64,000 nt of DNA from Caballeronia udeis (GCF_001544555.2 NZ_FCOK02000023.1:49621-113620); one strand, 5' to 3'; shown: positions 33,573 through 42,739, counted from the stretch's first letter. The notes: generated by a model not told the origin, from the sequence alone. Numbers and translations: made by a program.

Positions 33573-34243
33573 TTACTTCGGATGCGCCGCCAACTCATCC
33601 AGATGGTCCAGTAGGTCGCGGGGATCCTCGTACACGCGGATCGCACCCGCTCCCCGGAGTTCCTCTTCCCCGACACCACCCGATGTCAGTCCCAGTCCCA
33701 ACGCATGGCATCGCCGAGCGCCGAGCAGGTCCCATATGCTGTCGCCAACGATGTACGCGCGCTCAATCGGAACGCCAAACGCTCGGCGGCTTTCAGAAAC
33801 AGATCCGGCTCGGGTTTGCCGTGCTCGACCTCGTCACCCGTGAGTACCAATGTTTTCGATGTGTCCAGACTCAGCTTTTCCATGTTGGAGGCTGTCGCCT
33901 CGGGACTGCCGCTGGTGGCGATTGCCCACGGTATATCGGCTCCAGTCAATGCTGCAAGAAGCTCACGGGCTCCTGGGAGCGGCTGAATCTGGCCGTTCAA
34001 CCGGTCGAACGCCTCTTTCTGTCTTTTTTTGATTCGGTCGACGCGATCCGTATTGATGCGGCCACCGACCTCTCGTAGAAGCTGTTTCACGAAGAGCTCG
34101 CTGCTCATGCCTATTTTGCGGTGGATTCTGGAGACGGGCAGGCTCAGTCCTTCGCTCGTCAGCGCTTCGGTCCATGCGATCACGTGTTGGTAGACGCTAT
34201 CGATGAGCGTGCCGTCGAGATCAAAAATGAAGGCTGATTTCAT
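33573..34243 (-). pseudogene. HAD-family hydrolase, one-base frameshift
   Basis: Translation from the ATG at 34241-34243 gives MKSAFIFDLDGTLIDSVYQH, with the nucleophile Asp8 and Asp10, then the cap domain, PWAIATSGS (motif II) and GDEVEHGKPEPDLFLKAAERL (motif III). Right after AAERL the frame shifts. The sequence TTGGCGTTCC, where TTGGGCGTTCC is expected, lacks one G. The next frame gives GVPIERAYIVGDSIWDLLGA (motif IV) and runs to the stop at 33573-33575. The length, 671 bases, is one short of 224 codons. It is either a very young pseudogene or a sequencing error. The family are phosphatases/phosphoglucomutases of the GmhB/Gph type. Confidence 0.8.
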
Positions 34244-34424
34244 TGGAAATCGCGCGGAGCGGTGCATGGATTTCGAGGGCGGCGCAGATGGTGTTGACGA
34301 GCGCTGCCTTGCGCCAGTGAGGCCCGTCTGTTCGATATCGATGAAAAGCTGCCAATACATGAGCGTGATCGAGCTTGATCATCGTTGTAATGCGAGGGGA
34401 GGCTCCGAACGATTCAAAGTCCAT
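34221..34424 (-). pseudogene. Hemerythrin-like protein, N-terminal fragment
   Basis: From the ATG at 34422-34424 the frame reads MDFESFGASPRITTMIKLDH, AHVLAAFHRYR and ICAALEIHA, the first two helices of an HHE cation-binding protein with its first His ligands. After about 54 codons the homology ends and the frame runs into the start of the HAD gene. The 3' part is deleted. It is the second hemerythrin remnant in this region. Confidence 0.6.
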
Positions 34425-34640
34425 AGTGTGTGCCTGCTCAGTTAAAAAGGGTTGCGCGCACGTATGCGAGATCCTACGGTCAGCCGCGAGTGTCCTCGGC
34501 AAGCAATGCCCGAGCACTTGCCGCCTACCTCGTTGGAAGGCTGGTCACCTCGGTAAGAGGGGCGGCTCGATAAGACAGACGGCCCTCTAAGCGGGCCATC
34601 CTTCCAAACAGGAACTCATGCAGCTGCTATTCAGTCGATC

Positions 34641-35519
34641 CTACTTCGCCGTAGTCGCCTGACCTGCGCCGAGATCCGCGCCGGTCGTCGGATCAGCATT
34701 GACGTCTGAAGCCGTACGGGACGCCATCGCCTGCAGGACCTCGACATCGGCCTCCGTTACGCCAACTGTTGCGAGTCCGTCGCCGCCGTCAACAGCGGGC
34801 TGCGGGTCTTCAACGAACTTCCAGTCGCCGCCTTCGTTCCAAGGCCCACGGATGTCGTCGCCCTTTGACATATTGAAATAGACGCTCGTGAACTCGGGCA
34901 CGCCCGGCAGCTTGCCCTGCGGGAAGTTGGGTTGGATCGAGTGCAGCGCTTTCTCGAAAGACTTCTGGTGGGCGATTTCGCGTGTCATCAGAAATCCCAG
35001 CGCCTCCTTGATGCCTGGGTCATCAGTGACATTGATCAGCCGCTCGTAGACAATTTTTGCACGTGCCTCTGCCGCGATGTTCGAGCGAAGGTCGGCCGTC
35101 GGTTCTCCAATCGTGTCGATGTAAGCCGCGGTCCAGGGCACGCCGGCCGAATTGGTCAACGCAGGTCCACCGCCATAAAGCAGGGCCGTCGTATGCGAGT
35201 CATTGCCTCCTTCAGTGAGCGATCGATACAACTCGGCCTCGGACTCAACGGCTTCTGCAAGCTGACCCTTTGCGCCTTTGTTCAGCATCGCAACGATGGA
35301 GCCGATGATTTCCAAATGACTCAACTCTTCGGTAGCGATATCGAACAACATGTCTTTGCGGCCCGGATCATCTTCGCTGACCGCCTGAGTGAAGTACCGG
35401 CACGCGGCCGCCAGCTCGCCTTGGGGGCCGCCGAATTGCTCGAGGAGGAGGTTCGCCAAGCCCGGGTTGGGAGCCGAAACGCGGACGGTGTATTGCAGGC
35501 GCTTGTTGTGTACGAACAT
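34641..35519 (-). CDS. Manganese (non-heme) catalase
   Basis: The 292-residue protein has the ferritin-like dimanganese core. Glu35, Glu65, His68, Glu151 and His184 fall almost exactly where the five ligands of Lactobacillus plantarum Mn catalase lie (35, 66, 69, 148, 181). The surrounding motifs are GGPQGELAAACRYFTQA, ATEELSHLEIIG and TREIAHQKSFEKAL. It disproportionates hydrogen peroxide in the cytoplasm. The C-terminal 40 residues are a low-complexity Asp/Thr/Ala tail. It looks fully intact in a region where most genes are broken, so it is probably still under selection. Confidence 0.95.
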   Translation of the reverse strand: MFVHNKRLQYTVRVSAPNPGLANLLLEQFGGPQGELAAACRYFTQAVSEDDPGRKDMLFDIATEELSHLEIIGSIVAMLNKGAKGQLAEAVESEAELYRSLTEGGNDSHTTALLYGGGPALTNSAGVPWTAAYIDTIGEPTADLRSNIAAEARAKIVYERLINVTDDPGIKEALGFLMTREIAHQKSFEKALHSIQPNFPQGKLPGVPEFTSVYFNMSKGDDIRGPWNEGGDWKFVEDPQPAVDGGDGLATVGVTEADVEVLQAMASRTASDVNADPTTGADLGAGQATTAK

Positions 35520-36338
35520 TGATATCTCCAGTCTAGGTTAAATGAAACGTTTCGCCATACGCATGTCGAACACGCGTCAAACGGAGGTGCGAATCGTTGG
35601 GTCGAGCGGCGCTGCGTTTGACCGCACAGCGCACCCAGTGCTGGGCGCTCGATTCTCAAGGCTTGCGGCCCTGGCGAAGGTTGCAGTGTTTAAGAAAGGG
35701 GATGCGCAGTGTTCTGTGCAATCGACGTACCACCAGAGCGCTAAAACGGGTTTTCACTAAAAAACCGGATGCTCGGATATGTACGGTGACAATCGGCACC
35801 GAGGCACCGTCGAAGCATTGGGAAACAAAATCTAAGGACCTAAGGATCTGGCTTCCGGCAAAATAATCCGAAACGTGGATCGCGAAATGAAGGGGGAAGT
35901 AGACTTTGACCGAGGACAGAAAACAGGAATGAGCACAGACAGGAACTGCGAAATAAAAATGTCAAAAGTCGACTCGAATCCCACCAACGACCGAAAACAT
36001 ATCTGTCGAGGAATGCTGATCGACGGGGAAACGTAATTGGTGCCGTGTTGTTTTCCCTGCGCGGGGATATCGCGAATGTAGGGGGGAAACTTAAGACGAG
36101 TCAGGCGGGGAGCCGGCAAAATCCGCTGTTTCCATCGCGACTTCGGTAACAAGCCGTGATTTGCGTCGGGCCGCTGCTCGAGATACGGCAGTGAATTGTT
36201 CAGTCGCATTTCGATTGGAAAAACGACATACGGGATTGCCAATTTTTTCAATTCGGCGGCGAAGGGGTCGGCGGGTAAGCGTGGGCGACGACACGCATAG
36301 CAGCGGGCTGCGTCCTTAACTGGCATTGAGACAAGAAT
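35520..36338. other. Long gap upstream of the Mn catalase
   Basis: These 819 bases hold the promoter of the catalase (minus) and a lower-GC stretch at about 35740-36050. Open frames on both strands show no family resemblance and atypical codon use. I see no RNA gene or repeat. Confidence 0.4.
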
Positions 36339-37048
36339 ATGGATCGATCAGTGACTGCGCCGCTCTACAGGGTGTCTGGCCTCAGGGAGCTCTGGATTGC
36401 GGGTATTGCAAACGCGATGCTCTGGCTTGAGGTACTGGCTGCCGGCCTCTTCACATTTCAGGCGACGGGCTCCGGGCTTGCCGTCGCGATCGTCTCGGCT
36501 GCGCGAAGTTTTCCGCTGCTGTTGACGGGTGCGTTCATCGGGGTTTTATCGGAGGTTACAGCTACGGCGCGCTCGTCACGTCTCTTGGTTTGCAGGTTTT
36601 CAAAGTGTCGTCAGCCATGGGGTCTGCTGGCGTCCGCCGAGGATCGCTCGTCGCCGGCTTGGTCATCGCTGTTCGGACGCCGCGCGGGCGGCCCATCGTT
36701 TGGCTAGCTACCGGTGCTGCCGGCCTTTTCCTCGCGCTCGTTGTCGCGTCACTCGTTGGGTGGTCGGAACATCCTTTCGTGCCCGTCCTGGCCGTACTGT
36801 TCGTCGGGGGATTCGCTAGTGCGCTCTATAACATCTTTCAAACCACGATCGTAATCGACGTAGCGCCCGAACGCCTACGCAGTCGCATGATGGGGTTGCT
36901 CACCGTCTGCATTGGGACTTGGCCACTTGGAACCGTGATCGCCGGTGCGCAGTCCCGCCCGTTAGGGTCTTTAGGCGCACTTGGAGCTTTAGGGGGATGC
37001 GGCCTTGTTGTCCTCGGCCTAATTGCCGCGGTAGCGCGCCGCGGTTAG
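36339..37048 (+). pseudogene. MFS transporter remnant with internal deletion and frameshift
   Basis: The first about 60 codons from 36339 read SGLRELWIAGIANAMLWLEV, TFQATGSGLAVAIVSAARSF and LTGAFIGVLSE, the first two or three helices of an MFS exporter. From about 36700, in another frame, the C-terminal helices continue (WLATGAAGLFLALVVASLV, SALYNIFQTTIVIDVAPERL and RSRMMGLLTVCIGTWPLGTV). About half the protein between them is gone and the frame differs. It is a deletion pseudogene. Confidence 0.75.
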
Positions 37049-37217
37049 ATAAGGTTCAAGGCGGGTTTTGAATAACGTGCGTGCTTTGTCTTTGTGCCGA
37101 GCTATCAGGCGTCCACCCGTTTCAGCCGGGCTATTGTTGGAGGACTGCACGGCTGTCAGGAACTCATTGCAGAAGAACCGGCGACCCGACGGCCGCCGAT
37201 ACATAAGGCGAAGGCTA

Positions 37218-37823
37218 TTATTGAGTCTTCTTTGTGGTGGAGTCCGGGCGCAGCTGGGGGTCTTCCCCTGCCACGCGCTCGACCGCCCCATCCGTGCCGC
37301 GCACGGTGTCGTTCACCGTCTCGGTGCGAGTGCTTGATTCCTTGCCGACCACGACCTCTTCGATCACGCGTGCGGTTTTGGCGACGACCGGCTCTTCCGC
37401 TGTTTCACGCACTTCGACGAAGCCTTTCTTCAAGTCTGCTGCAGTCGCCGGGCGGTCAACCGGACGGCGGTCGATCGTAGCGTGTTCCTCGCGCAGGTTC
37501 ACCGACTCGCTGACGGGCGTTTCGGTCAGCCGGGAATAGACCCGAACGCCGCTCGTGGATACTTCACGCTTGCCCACTGACAGTTCTTCTTTGACGACTG
37601 GAAACGCCTGACGGTCCGCTGCAATTTCATCCGCCGTATAGGCAGGAACGCTACTGTCGTAGCCGCTGTAGCCGGAACTCTTCCACCGTGCCACGCGTTC
37701 GTCGATATCGAGGGCGCCGGCACCATTGAGCGCGGCGCGGACACGGTCAACTTGCGACTCGTCTGCTACGTCCACTGACAGTAACGCATGACCGCGGCGA
37801 ATTGACTCATGGTAGTGGTTCAC
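37218..37823 (-). CDS. YsnF/AvaK (DUF2382) stress protein, 5'-truncated
   Basis: The 201-residue frame contains HESIRRGHALLSVDVADESQ, then the DUF2382 domain (AFPVVKEELSVGKREVSTSG, VNLREEHATIDRRPVDRPAT, VIEEVVVGKESSTRTETVND). Family members carry about 100 more N-terminal residues, including a Gly/Ala-rich hydrophobic part. Here the frame starts at a GTG that would be internal in a full protein, so the 5' end is missing. The family is linked to general stress and dehydration resistance. Its GTG overlaps the stop of a second DUF2382 piece on the same strand. Confidence 0.65.
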   Translation of the reverse strand: MNHYHESIRRGHALLSVDVADESQVDRVRAALNGAGALDIDERVARWKSSGYSGYDSSVPAYTADEIAADRQAFPVVKEELSVGKREVSTSGVRVYSRLTETPVSESVNLREEHATIDRRPVDRPATAADLKKGFVEVRETAEEPVVAKTARVIEEVVVGKESSTRTETVNDTVRGTDGAVERVAGEDPQLRPDSTTKKTQ

Positions 37824-37975
37824 TTCTTCGTCTTGTGAATTCGGACAGCGCCTGTCTCGGTCGTTTTCACCCCGACTTCGAGTTCTTCCTGGACTGCGGC
37901 GATCTGAACTTCGTCGGCGTGAACGCCATCAGAGGGCGGGGGATTGGCGGACGTCGGCTTCGCACTCTGTACCAC
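37820..37975 (-). pseudogene. Second DUF2382 fragment (51 codons)
   Basis: The minus frame from the GTG at 37973-37975 (GGAG about eight bases upstream) reads VQSAKPTSANPPPSDGV and IAAVQEELEVGVKTTETGAV before RIHKTKK and a stop at 37820-37822. EELEVGVKTTETGAVRIHK is the start of a DUF2382 repeat. It ends where the next DUF2382 frame begins (GTGA overlap). It is a fusion or deletion product of two tandem stress genes. Confidence 0.5.
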
Positions 37976-37988
37976 GGGTGTGCTCCAA

Positions 37989-38017
37989 AGAAAAAAAGCC
38001 GAAGCGATTGCTTCGGC
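37989..38017 (-). terminator. Intrinsic terminator of the membrane-protein gene
   Basis: GCCGAAGC (37998-38005) and GCTTCGGC (38010-38017) form a perfect 8-bp stem with loop GATT. On the minus strand a run of seven T (37997-37991) follows, then CTTT. It lies 16 bases after the stop of the gene at 38033. Confidence 0.85.
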
Positions 38018-38032
38018 CGACCTACGGTCAAC

Positions 38033-38752
38033 TCACAGACGTCCGCTGCCTGGGCGCGTCACACGGCTACGCGCGGGAACGGCGTCGTTCCCAACGGCGG
38101 AGCCGCCGGCGTCCTCAAAGGGAGGCTGATGACGGAATCCCGCGCCCCCGGACACGATAGCGATGATGGCACCCACGATGAGCGCGGCGAAGGAGAACCA
38201 GCTGGCGCGAGCGACACCTCGCGCGGCAGTATCGGCGGCCTGTCGCGCATCTTGTTCCGCATCCGGGCTCGACGCCGCTGACGCGGCTGACGCAACGGCC
38301 GCCTGCACCTGCTGCTTCGCCGAATTAAGCATCGACGGCTCCGTGCTGGTTTGGTTCGCGGCCGTTGCCCCAACTTGTGCGCTCGTGGCCGCAACGTTGC
38401 CGGCCATGCTCACCGCACCTCCGATCAATGAAGTCATACCGAAGACAATCAGCAAGGTCATAACGGCCCACGACAGCAGTCCGTGCAGCCATCCAAGCAC
38501 CGGCGCGCAGCGACCGGCAAAGTACGAACCGATAAAGACAGCCAGCACCGTCGTTACGATCACCCAGACGCCCGACCCAAATCCGAAGCCGTGTAAAGGA
38601 TCAGGCCGGGATAACGGGGAGAGCAGAGAGGCTCCAATGGCGGTACCAAGGACGCTCATGATCAAATAGACAATAGACGAGAGGATCACGCCAGCAATCA
38701 CAGAACCCCATGAAAGTCGCGGCAGTCCGTCCTGGGTGGTTAGCAGTTTCAT
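38033..38752 (-). CDS. Membrane protein of unknown function, stress-locus type
   Basis: This is a 239-residue inner-membrane protein with four or five helices (GSVIAGVILSSIVYLIMSVL, VWVIVTTVLAVFIGSYFAG, LLSWAVMTLLIVFGMTSLIG and a last one at FSFAALIVGAIIAIVSGG). Between the third and fourth lies a long Ala/Gln-rich segment (about residues 120-180), probably helical and outside the membrane. Such proteins often sit beside DUF2382 genes in Burkholderiales, as here. The function is not known. A good terminator follows. Confidence 0.7.
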   Translation of the reverse strand: MKLLTTQDGLPRLSWGSVIAGVILSSIVYLIMSVLGTAIGASLLSPLSRPDPLHGFGFGSGVWVIVTTVLAVFIGSYFAGRCAPVLGWLHGLLSWAVMTLLIVFGMTSLIGGAVSMAGNVAATSAQVGATAANQTSTEPSMLNSAKQQVQAAVASAASAASSPDAEQDARQAADTAARGVARASWFSFAALIVGAIIAIVSGGAGFRHQPPFEDAGGSAVGNDAVPARSRVTRPGSGRL

Positions 38753-38999
38753 ATGTCTTCCTAAGTGGGAATAGAAGCCGTTAGAGATCCTGTTTCAGCC
38801 ACGCGAATGCGTGCACTAAGACTGAGCAAGCCGTATGCCGCATCGATCGCGCGGCCGCGGCCCCTTCCTCTCACCGCACTGGCTCGCTGAAGCTAGAGTA
38901 GGGAATGACCGTTGAAAGTCGATACTCGACCTTGCTTCCTGCAAACAAAAGTTCGTCAGGCATGCCCGGTGCTCGGTAATTCCCAAAAGAGGAGGGTTA

Positions 39000-39431
39000 A
39001 TGGGAAACGAACATAGAAACGCTCGTGCGGCAGTCTGGACGTCGCGCCGAGTGACGCGCGGTACTTCCAAAATACGCGTGTTAGTTGTCGACGACAATGT
39101 CTCGGCCGCGCAGGCGCTGGCGACCTATCTTTCGCTCGAGGGGATGGAATGCGAGGCGGCGTTTGGCGGACATGCCGCTGTGTCTGTCGCCACTGAGTTC
39201 AGGCCACACGTGATCCTCATGGACATATCGATGCCGGACTGCGATGGCTACCAAGCGGCATTAGCGTTAAGAGGTGACGCGCGTACGAAAGAGGTCGCTA
39301 TCGTTGCGTTCACAGCATTCGACGAAGCAGAACTGCGCCAACACGTCGTAGACCACGAGTTCGACGCTTATTGCCAAAAGGGACAGGCACCATCGCGGCT
39401 CGCCACTTTGGTCACGCTGTTCGCCCACTGA
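39000..39431 (+). CDS. Single-domain response regulator (receiver only)
   Basis: The 143-residue protein is one CheY-like domain after a basic tail of about 23 residues. It has VVDDN (acidic pocket), the phosphorylatable Asp in VILMDISMPDCDGYQAAL, the Thr in IVAFTAFDE and the Lys in YCQKGQAPS, so all switch residues are present. There is no output domain. AGGAGGG lies just before the start. The only kinase piece nearby is the broken ATPase domain at 32700, so its partner must be elsewhere. Confidence 0.85.
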   Translation: MGNEHRNARAAVWTSRRVTRGTSKIRVLVVDDNVSAAQALATYLSLEGMECEAAFGGHAAVSVATEFRPHVILMDISMPDCDGYQAALALRGDARTKEVAIVAFTAFDEAELRQHVVDHEFDAYCQKGQAPSRLATLVTLFAH

Positions 39432-39499
39432 GGGAGCCGGACCTCTGCTCAGTGCAATGAGGTGCGCCCAGCGTACCGTCTTGGCGCTTCTAAACGCGG

Positions 39500-39787
39500 C
39501 TATAACTCGGGATTCTGTAGGTCACCTGATGCAAGCTGTTCGCCATACCGCTGCGCGGCATCGACTGCCGATTGAGGGTCTACGAATGGGCCCATTTCCG
39601 GGCACCCTTCGAAGGGGAACAAGATCCGCTTATCGGTCAAACGCACCACCTTAAGCGTGCCGTAGAACTGGCCGGGAACTCCGCGATACGACGCGTAGAT
39701 TCGAAAATCGGCAAGCGATCGACCCTGGATTGCAGGTTGTAAAACTGCTTTGAATTGCGTGAAATTTTTCCGCGGGCCTTTTGCCAT
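39500..39787 (-). CDS. DUF6723-like small protein
   Basis: Starting at the ATG at 39785-39787 (MAKGPRKNFTQFKAVLQP) the protein has 95 residues. SLADFRIYASYRGVPGQFYG and TDKRILFPFEGCPEMGPF fit a small beta protein family common in Burkholderia, which I believe is DUF6723. The C-terminal QRYGEQLASGDLQNPEL also fits. The function is unknown. A longer frame would start with TTG at 39799. Confidence 0.55.
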   Translation of the reverse strand: MAKGPRKNFTQFKAVLQPAIQGRSLADFRIYASYRGVPGQFYGTLKVVRLTDKRILFPFEGCPEMGPFVDPQSAVDAAQRYGEQLASGDLQNPEL

Positions 39788-40251
39788 TTTCGCCACCAAA
39801 CATATCGATCTCAGTCGAATAATTTTGGACGTGCTTCGCCAACTTCCGGAATTCGCGACCCGCGACGTGCTCTTCAGCGGCGAAGGGGGATGGTTATTCG
39901 ATTGGAGGTTGAGCGCTCCGAGCGTTGATTACAAACGCCGTTTCCGTATGGTCCGCCTCGGCGCTGGTCAGGCCTCCTTGACGTCATTGTCCCCTCCATC
40001 GCTCAGTCGCTATGAGCGGTTAGTTTTTCCGGCGCCGGGTGTTCCATCTCCTAGATCTATGCCCATTTTCTCGCAATGTTGTACGCGCCGGTGAGCGAGC
40101 TCCCATGTGCAAACGGGGTGCCCGAACCACTTTCAACCACGACCGCGTGGAAACGGCACGGGTGGAATGGCGTTTGCATTAGTGGCGTCGTCTCTCATGC
40201 CTGTGAGCCTTCGATACTATCCACCGTGGTCATCCGCGAAGGAGTTGATCT
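39788..40251. other. Gap with no supported gene
   Basis: These 464 bases lie between the divergent DUF6723-like and DUF4142 genes. GAAGGAG (40237-40243) is the ribosome site of the DUF4142 gene. No convincing frame, repeat or terminator is seen. Confidence 0.4.
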
Positions 40252-40791
40252 ATGAAACCCGCCCCTATCGCCGCTGCGCTTCTGGCGCTTGCCACGGCCG
40301 GCTCGGCCGTCGCGCAAACGCAAGCTGCGAGTACTACCGCCGCGAACGACCTGCCGTCGCCAGACAAGGAGTTCGTACAAGCAGCCAGCATGTCCAGCTC
40401 TACTGAAATAGACGCAAGCAAACTTGCTGCGAAGCAGTCACAGGATGCAGATGTAAAAAGCTTCGCCCACCACATGGAAGTGGACCACACGAAGTTGGCG
40501 ATCTCGTTGAAGATGGCGGCGCCGCACGGCGTAGCCGTGCCAAAGGACAATTCCGACATGGCCGTTCTCAATTCGCTGAGCGGCCTTCATGGCAAAGCGT
40601 TCGACGCGGCCTACATCAAGCAGGTCGGGCTCGACGGGCACAAGAAGGCCGTAGCAGCCTTTCAAACCGAGGCTGACGGCGGCCAAAACGCAGCCCTCAA
40701 AAAGGCTGCTCAGAAAGCTCTGCCCACGATTAAAGAGCACTTGAAGATGGCGCAGGAACTTGCGACCAAGAAGGGCATCACAGCCCAGTAG
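40252..40791 (+). CDS. Exported DUF4142 (ferritin-like fold) protein
   Basis: The 179-residue protein has a signal peptide (MKPAPIAAALLALATAGSAV, cleaved after AQT at about 23). The mature part is a four-helix DUF4142 domain with KEFVQAASMSSSTEIDASKL, KSFAHHMEVDHTKLAISLKM and IKEHLKMAQELATKKG. The family is periplasmic or outer-membrane associated and often lies in stress or biofilm loci. Its exact role is unproven. It is followed 34 bases later by a YciF-like gene and is probably co-transcribed. Confidence 0.8.
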   Translation: MKPAPIAAALLALATAGSAVAQTQAASTTAANDLPSPDKEFVQAASMSSSTEIDASKLAAKQSQDADVKSFAHHMEVDHTKLAISLKMAAPHGVAVPKDNSDMAVLNSLSGLHGKAFDAAYIKQVGLDGHKKAVAAFQTEADGGQNAALKKAAQKALPTIKEHLKMAQELATKKGITAQ

Positions 40792-40825
40792 CGAAGCAAA
40801 CTTTCCGCAAACTTTGGAGAGCATC

Positions 40826-41326
40826 ATGGCAGCGAAAACATTGAACGATTTGTTCGTCCACGCCCTGTCGGACATCTACAGCGCAGAGAAGCAGCTTACC
40901 AAGGCATTGAAGAAACAAGCCCGGGCCTCGATGAGCACGAAACTCAAGGAGGCTTTCGAGACGCACCTGGAAGAAACTCACGGGCAGATTGAGCGCATTG
41001 ACCAGGCGGTGGAGGCAACTGGCATCAAATTGAAGCGCATCAAGTGTGTCGCGATGGAAGGATTGATCGAGGAAGCAGATGAGGAAATCGGCGAAATCGA
41101 GGTGGGCCCTGTGTTGGATGCTGCTTTGATCGGCGCGGCGCAGAAAGTCGAACACTACGAAATTGCTTCCTACGGAACGTTGTGCGCGCTCGCGAAGAAA
41201 CTAGGTTATACACAGGCGATGACTCTGCTGAATCAAACCTTGGAAGAGGAAAAAGCGACCGATAAGAAACTGACCATCTTGGCAGAGCAGGAGGTTTCCG
41301 CCGAAACGGCAGGGGCTAAGGTCTAA
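40826..41326 (+). CDS. YciE/YciF-type ferritin-like stress protein (DUF892)
   Basis: From the ATG at 40826 the protein has 166 residues. LNDLFVHALSDIYSAEKQLT is the standard YciF opening. The helices carry metal-site Glu and His residues (ETHLEETHGQIERI and AQKVEHYEIASYGTL), as in the dinuclear-iron YciF structure. The enteric relatives respond to osmotic and stationary-phase stress. It is paired with the DUF4142 gene upstream and with CsbD and holin-like genes downstream, a common Burkholderia stress set. Confidence 0.9.
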   Translation: MAAKTLNDLFVHALSDIYSAEKQLTKALKKQARASMSTKLKEAFETHLEETHGQIERIDQAVEATGIKLKRIKCVAMEGLIEEADEEIGEIEVGPVLDAALIGAAQKVEHYEIASYGTLCALAKKLGYTQAMTLLNQTLEEEKATDKKLTILAEQEVSAETAGAKV

Positions 41327-41453
41327 GCGAAGCAGGTGATTGGCTGGCTGGCCCCGAGCAAAGGGGCAGGCCAATCATTCATATAACAATCAGCGGGTTG
41401 AGTCGCCCCCGGTTCGCAATCAATGCTTTCTTCCTGCGGCGATAAGGGGGCGT

Positions 41454-41896
41454 TCACAACGCCTCCTTGATGACTTGAGCGTCTTTACGTAGTTCGGATC
41501 GAAGTGCCGCGAAATGGGAAGCGCGACGCAATTGGGCTCGCAACACAAAGAACGCCGCTATCGAGACTGCTATCCAAGATCCTGCAACGCCCCAGACGAC
41601 GTCTATGAAGTAAGGTGTTCCAAATGCAGTGGCAATCAACGCGATACATAAAAAGGGGCGAACAACAGGCCTATCGCGAGCGCGACCATCGCGATGAGCT
41701 CGCGCAGCAGCTTTGCCTTCGTATCCGCGAGCTCGAGCGATATCAACTCCGCGTAATCGCCACCACGCTGAGCGCAGAAAGCGCGAACCGCCTTCCACGC
41801 GCGGACGTGACCTCGCACCTTCGTCAATGAACTGAGTGCCATCGATGTCTGCTCAAGGTCAGTAGCGGCGCCCCCGAGCGGGCGGGACATCATCAT
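41454..41896 (-). pseudogene. Phage-holin-like (YqjE-type) membrane protein, frameshifted
   Basis: One frame gives MALSSLTKVRGHVRAWKAVR, ELISLELADTKAKLLRELIA and MVALAIGLLF. The next frame gives LCIALIATAFGTPYFIDVVW, GVAGSWIAVSIAAFFVLRAQ and HFAALRSELRKDAQVIKEAL. Joined near 41655 they form a normal two-helix holin-family/YqjE protein of about 130 residues, so a single indel breaks it. The first part may start at the ATG at 41840-41842 or within the end of the CsbD-like gene. YqjD/YqjE-like pairs anchor ribosomes or stress factors to the membrane. Confidence 0.7.
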
Positions 41897-42164
41897 AGTT
41901 TATCGAGTCGCGATTTGCGCTCTTGAAGAGCGCACCGAGGAGGAAGCCGGCCAGCCCCACCACGGCAAGCGTGATCAGCGGGTTTTCAGTGGTCGTCTGA
42001 CGCAACTGACCGGTTGCTTGCCCATAAATCTCTTGCACTTTACCTCCGAGCTCTTTTGCTTTCCCGGCAAACTGAGCACCTGCGTCGCCGGTAACGCTTC
42101 CAACAACATCCTGTATTTTGCCAATCGTTTCGTTGGTCGCGCCTGTTATCTCGTTCGTTTCCAT
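41859..42164 (-). CDS. CsbD/DUF883-like membrane-anchored stress protein
   Basis: From the ATG at 42162-42164 (GGAGG upstream) the protein has 101 residues. It starts METNEITGATNETIGKIQDV, typical of CsbD-like proteins, with GGKVQEIYGQATGQL next, and ends with a C-terminal membrane segment (LITLAVVGLAGFLLGALFKS), as in YqjD/ElaB. It probably tethers a coiled helical domain to the inner membrane under stress. The next gene on the strand is the frameshifted holin-like partner. Confidence 0.85.
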   Translation of the reverse strand: METNEITGATNETIGKIQDVVGSVTGDAGAQFAGKAKELGGKVQEIYGQATGQLRQTTTENPLITLAVVGLAGFLLGALFKSANRDSINYDDVPPARGRRY

Positions 42165-42231
42165 CTGAGCCTCCGAGGTTGGTAGGGTATGTGTTGCAGG
42201 GAACAAGAGCCTTGATTTATCGCTTGCTACA

Positions 42232-42306
42232 TCAATGGAAAACTAAGTAAAGGATTACTAAGACAATAACGGGAACGCCGAGAAGCCAACCGAGTAAATA
42301 GGGCAT
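42232..42306 (-). CDS. Possible 24-residue membrane micro-protein
   Basis: The frame from the ATG at 42304-42306 reads MPYLLGWLLGVPVIVLVILY then LVFH and a stop at 42232-42234. It is one complete hydrophobic helix. It lies 68 bases upstream of the CsbD-like gene on the same strand. The ribosome site is weak (GGTAAAAC). Small membrane proteins are common in stress operons, but chance cannot be excluded. Confidence 0.35.
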   Translation of the reverse strand: MPYLLGWLLGVPVIVLVILYLVFH

Positions 42307-42439
42307 GTTGTTTTACCAAAAAGGATGCACAGCAGCGTAGGTAGTTAGGATCGGCGATTGCTAAAGGCCAACCTGCCGAGGACGTATTGAGTTATAAGCA
42401 AGCGGCGTACCGCGCATCGGAGCGCTGCCGGGGGCTTGA

Positions 42440-42739
42440 ATGAAAACGAAACATGTTGCGATACTGTTTGTTCCTAGCGCCGCGGCCGGCGCTCCGATCG
42501 TAGCGGAGGCTCAATCAGCAAATACGCCGACGCTGCCAGCGAGGACGCCGCGAGCAACTGGGCCGCCAAAGACCGACGGGGCGCCAGCGCAAAACCAAGT
42601 TCGTCCACCGGTTGATGCTGGAAGTGATCGTAAAATACCGTCGAGCGGGTCTGCTTCGGGATCGAGCGGTGCGGGACTCAGCATGCCAATGCAAGCAGTC
42701 CCACCCGTGGGCGATAAGCCCTTGCCCAAGCCTTACTGA
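42440..42739 (+). CDS. Small exported Pro/Ser-rich protein
   Basis: The 99-residue protein has a short signal-like start (MKTKHVAILFVPSAAAGAPI, likely cleaved after VAEAQS). A disordered region rich in Pro, Thr, Ser and Gly follows, ending with SGAGLSMPMQAVPPVGDKPL. The layout recalls the glycine-rich exported proteins at 32228 and 58519, which carry GMSTPN in a similar place, but similarity is much weaker. The function is unknown. Confidence 0.5.
   Translation: MKTKHVAILFVPSAAAGAPIVAEAQSANTPTLPARTPRATGPPKTDGAPAQNQVRPPVDAGSDRKIPSSGSASGSSGAGLSMPMQAVPPVGDKPLPKPY

Noticed and set aside
35832..36326. 164-codon minus-strand frame in the gap upstream of the Mn catalase
   Set aside because: No ribosome site, no family resemblance and irregular composition (many Arg, Cys, Pro). 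Treated as chance.
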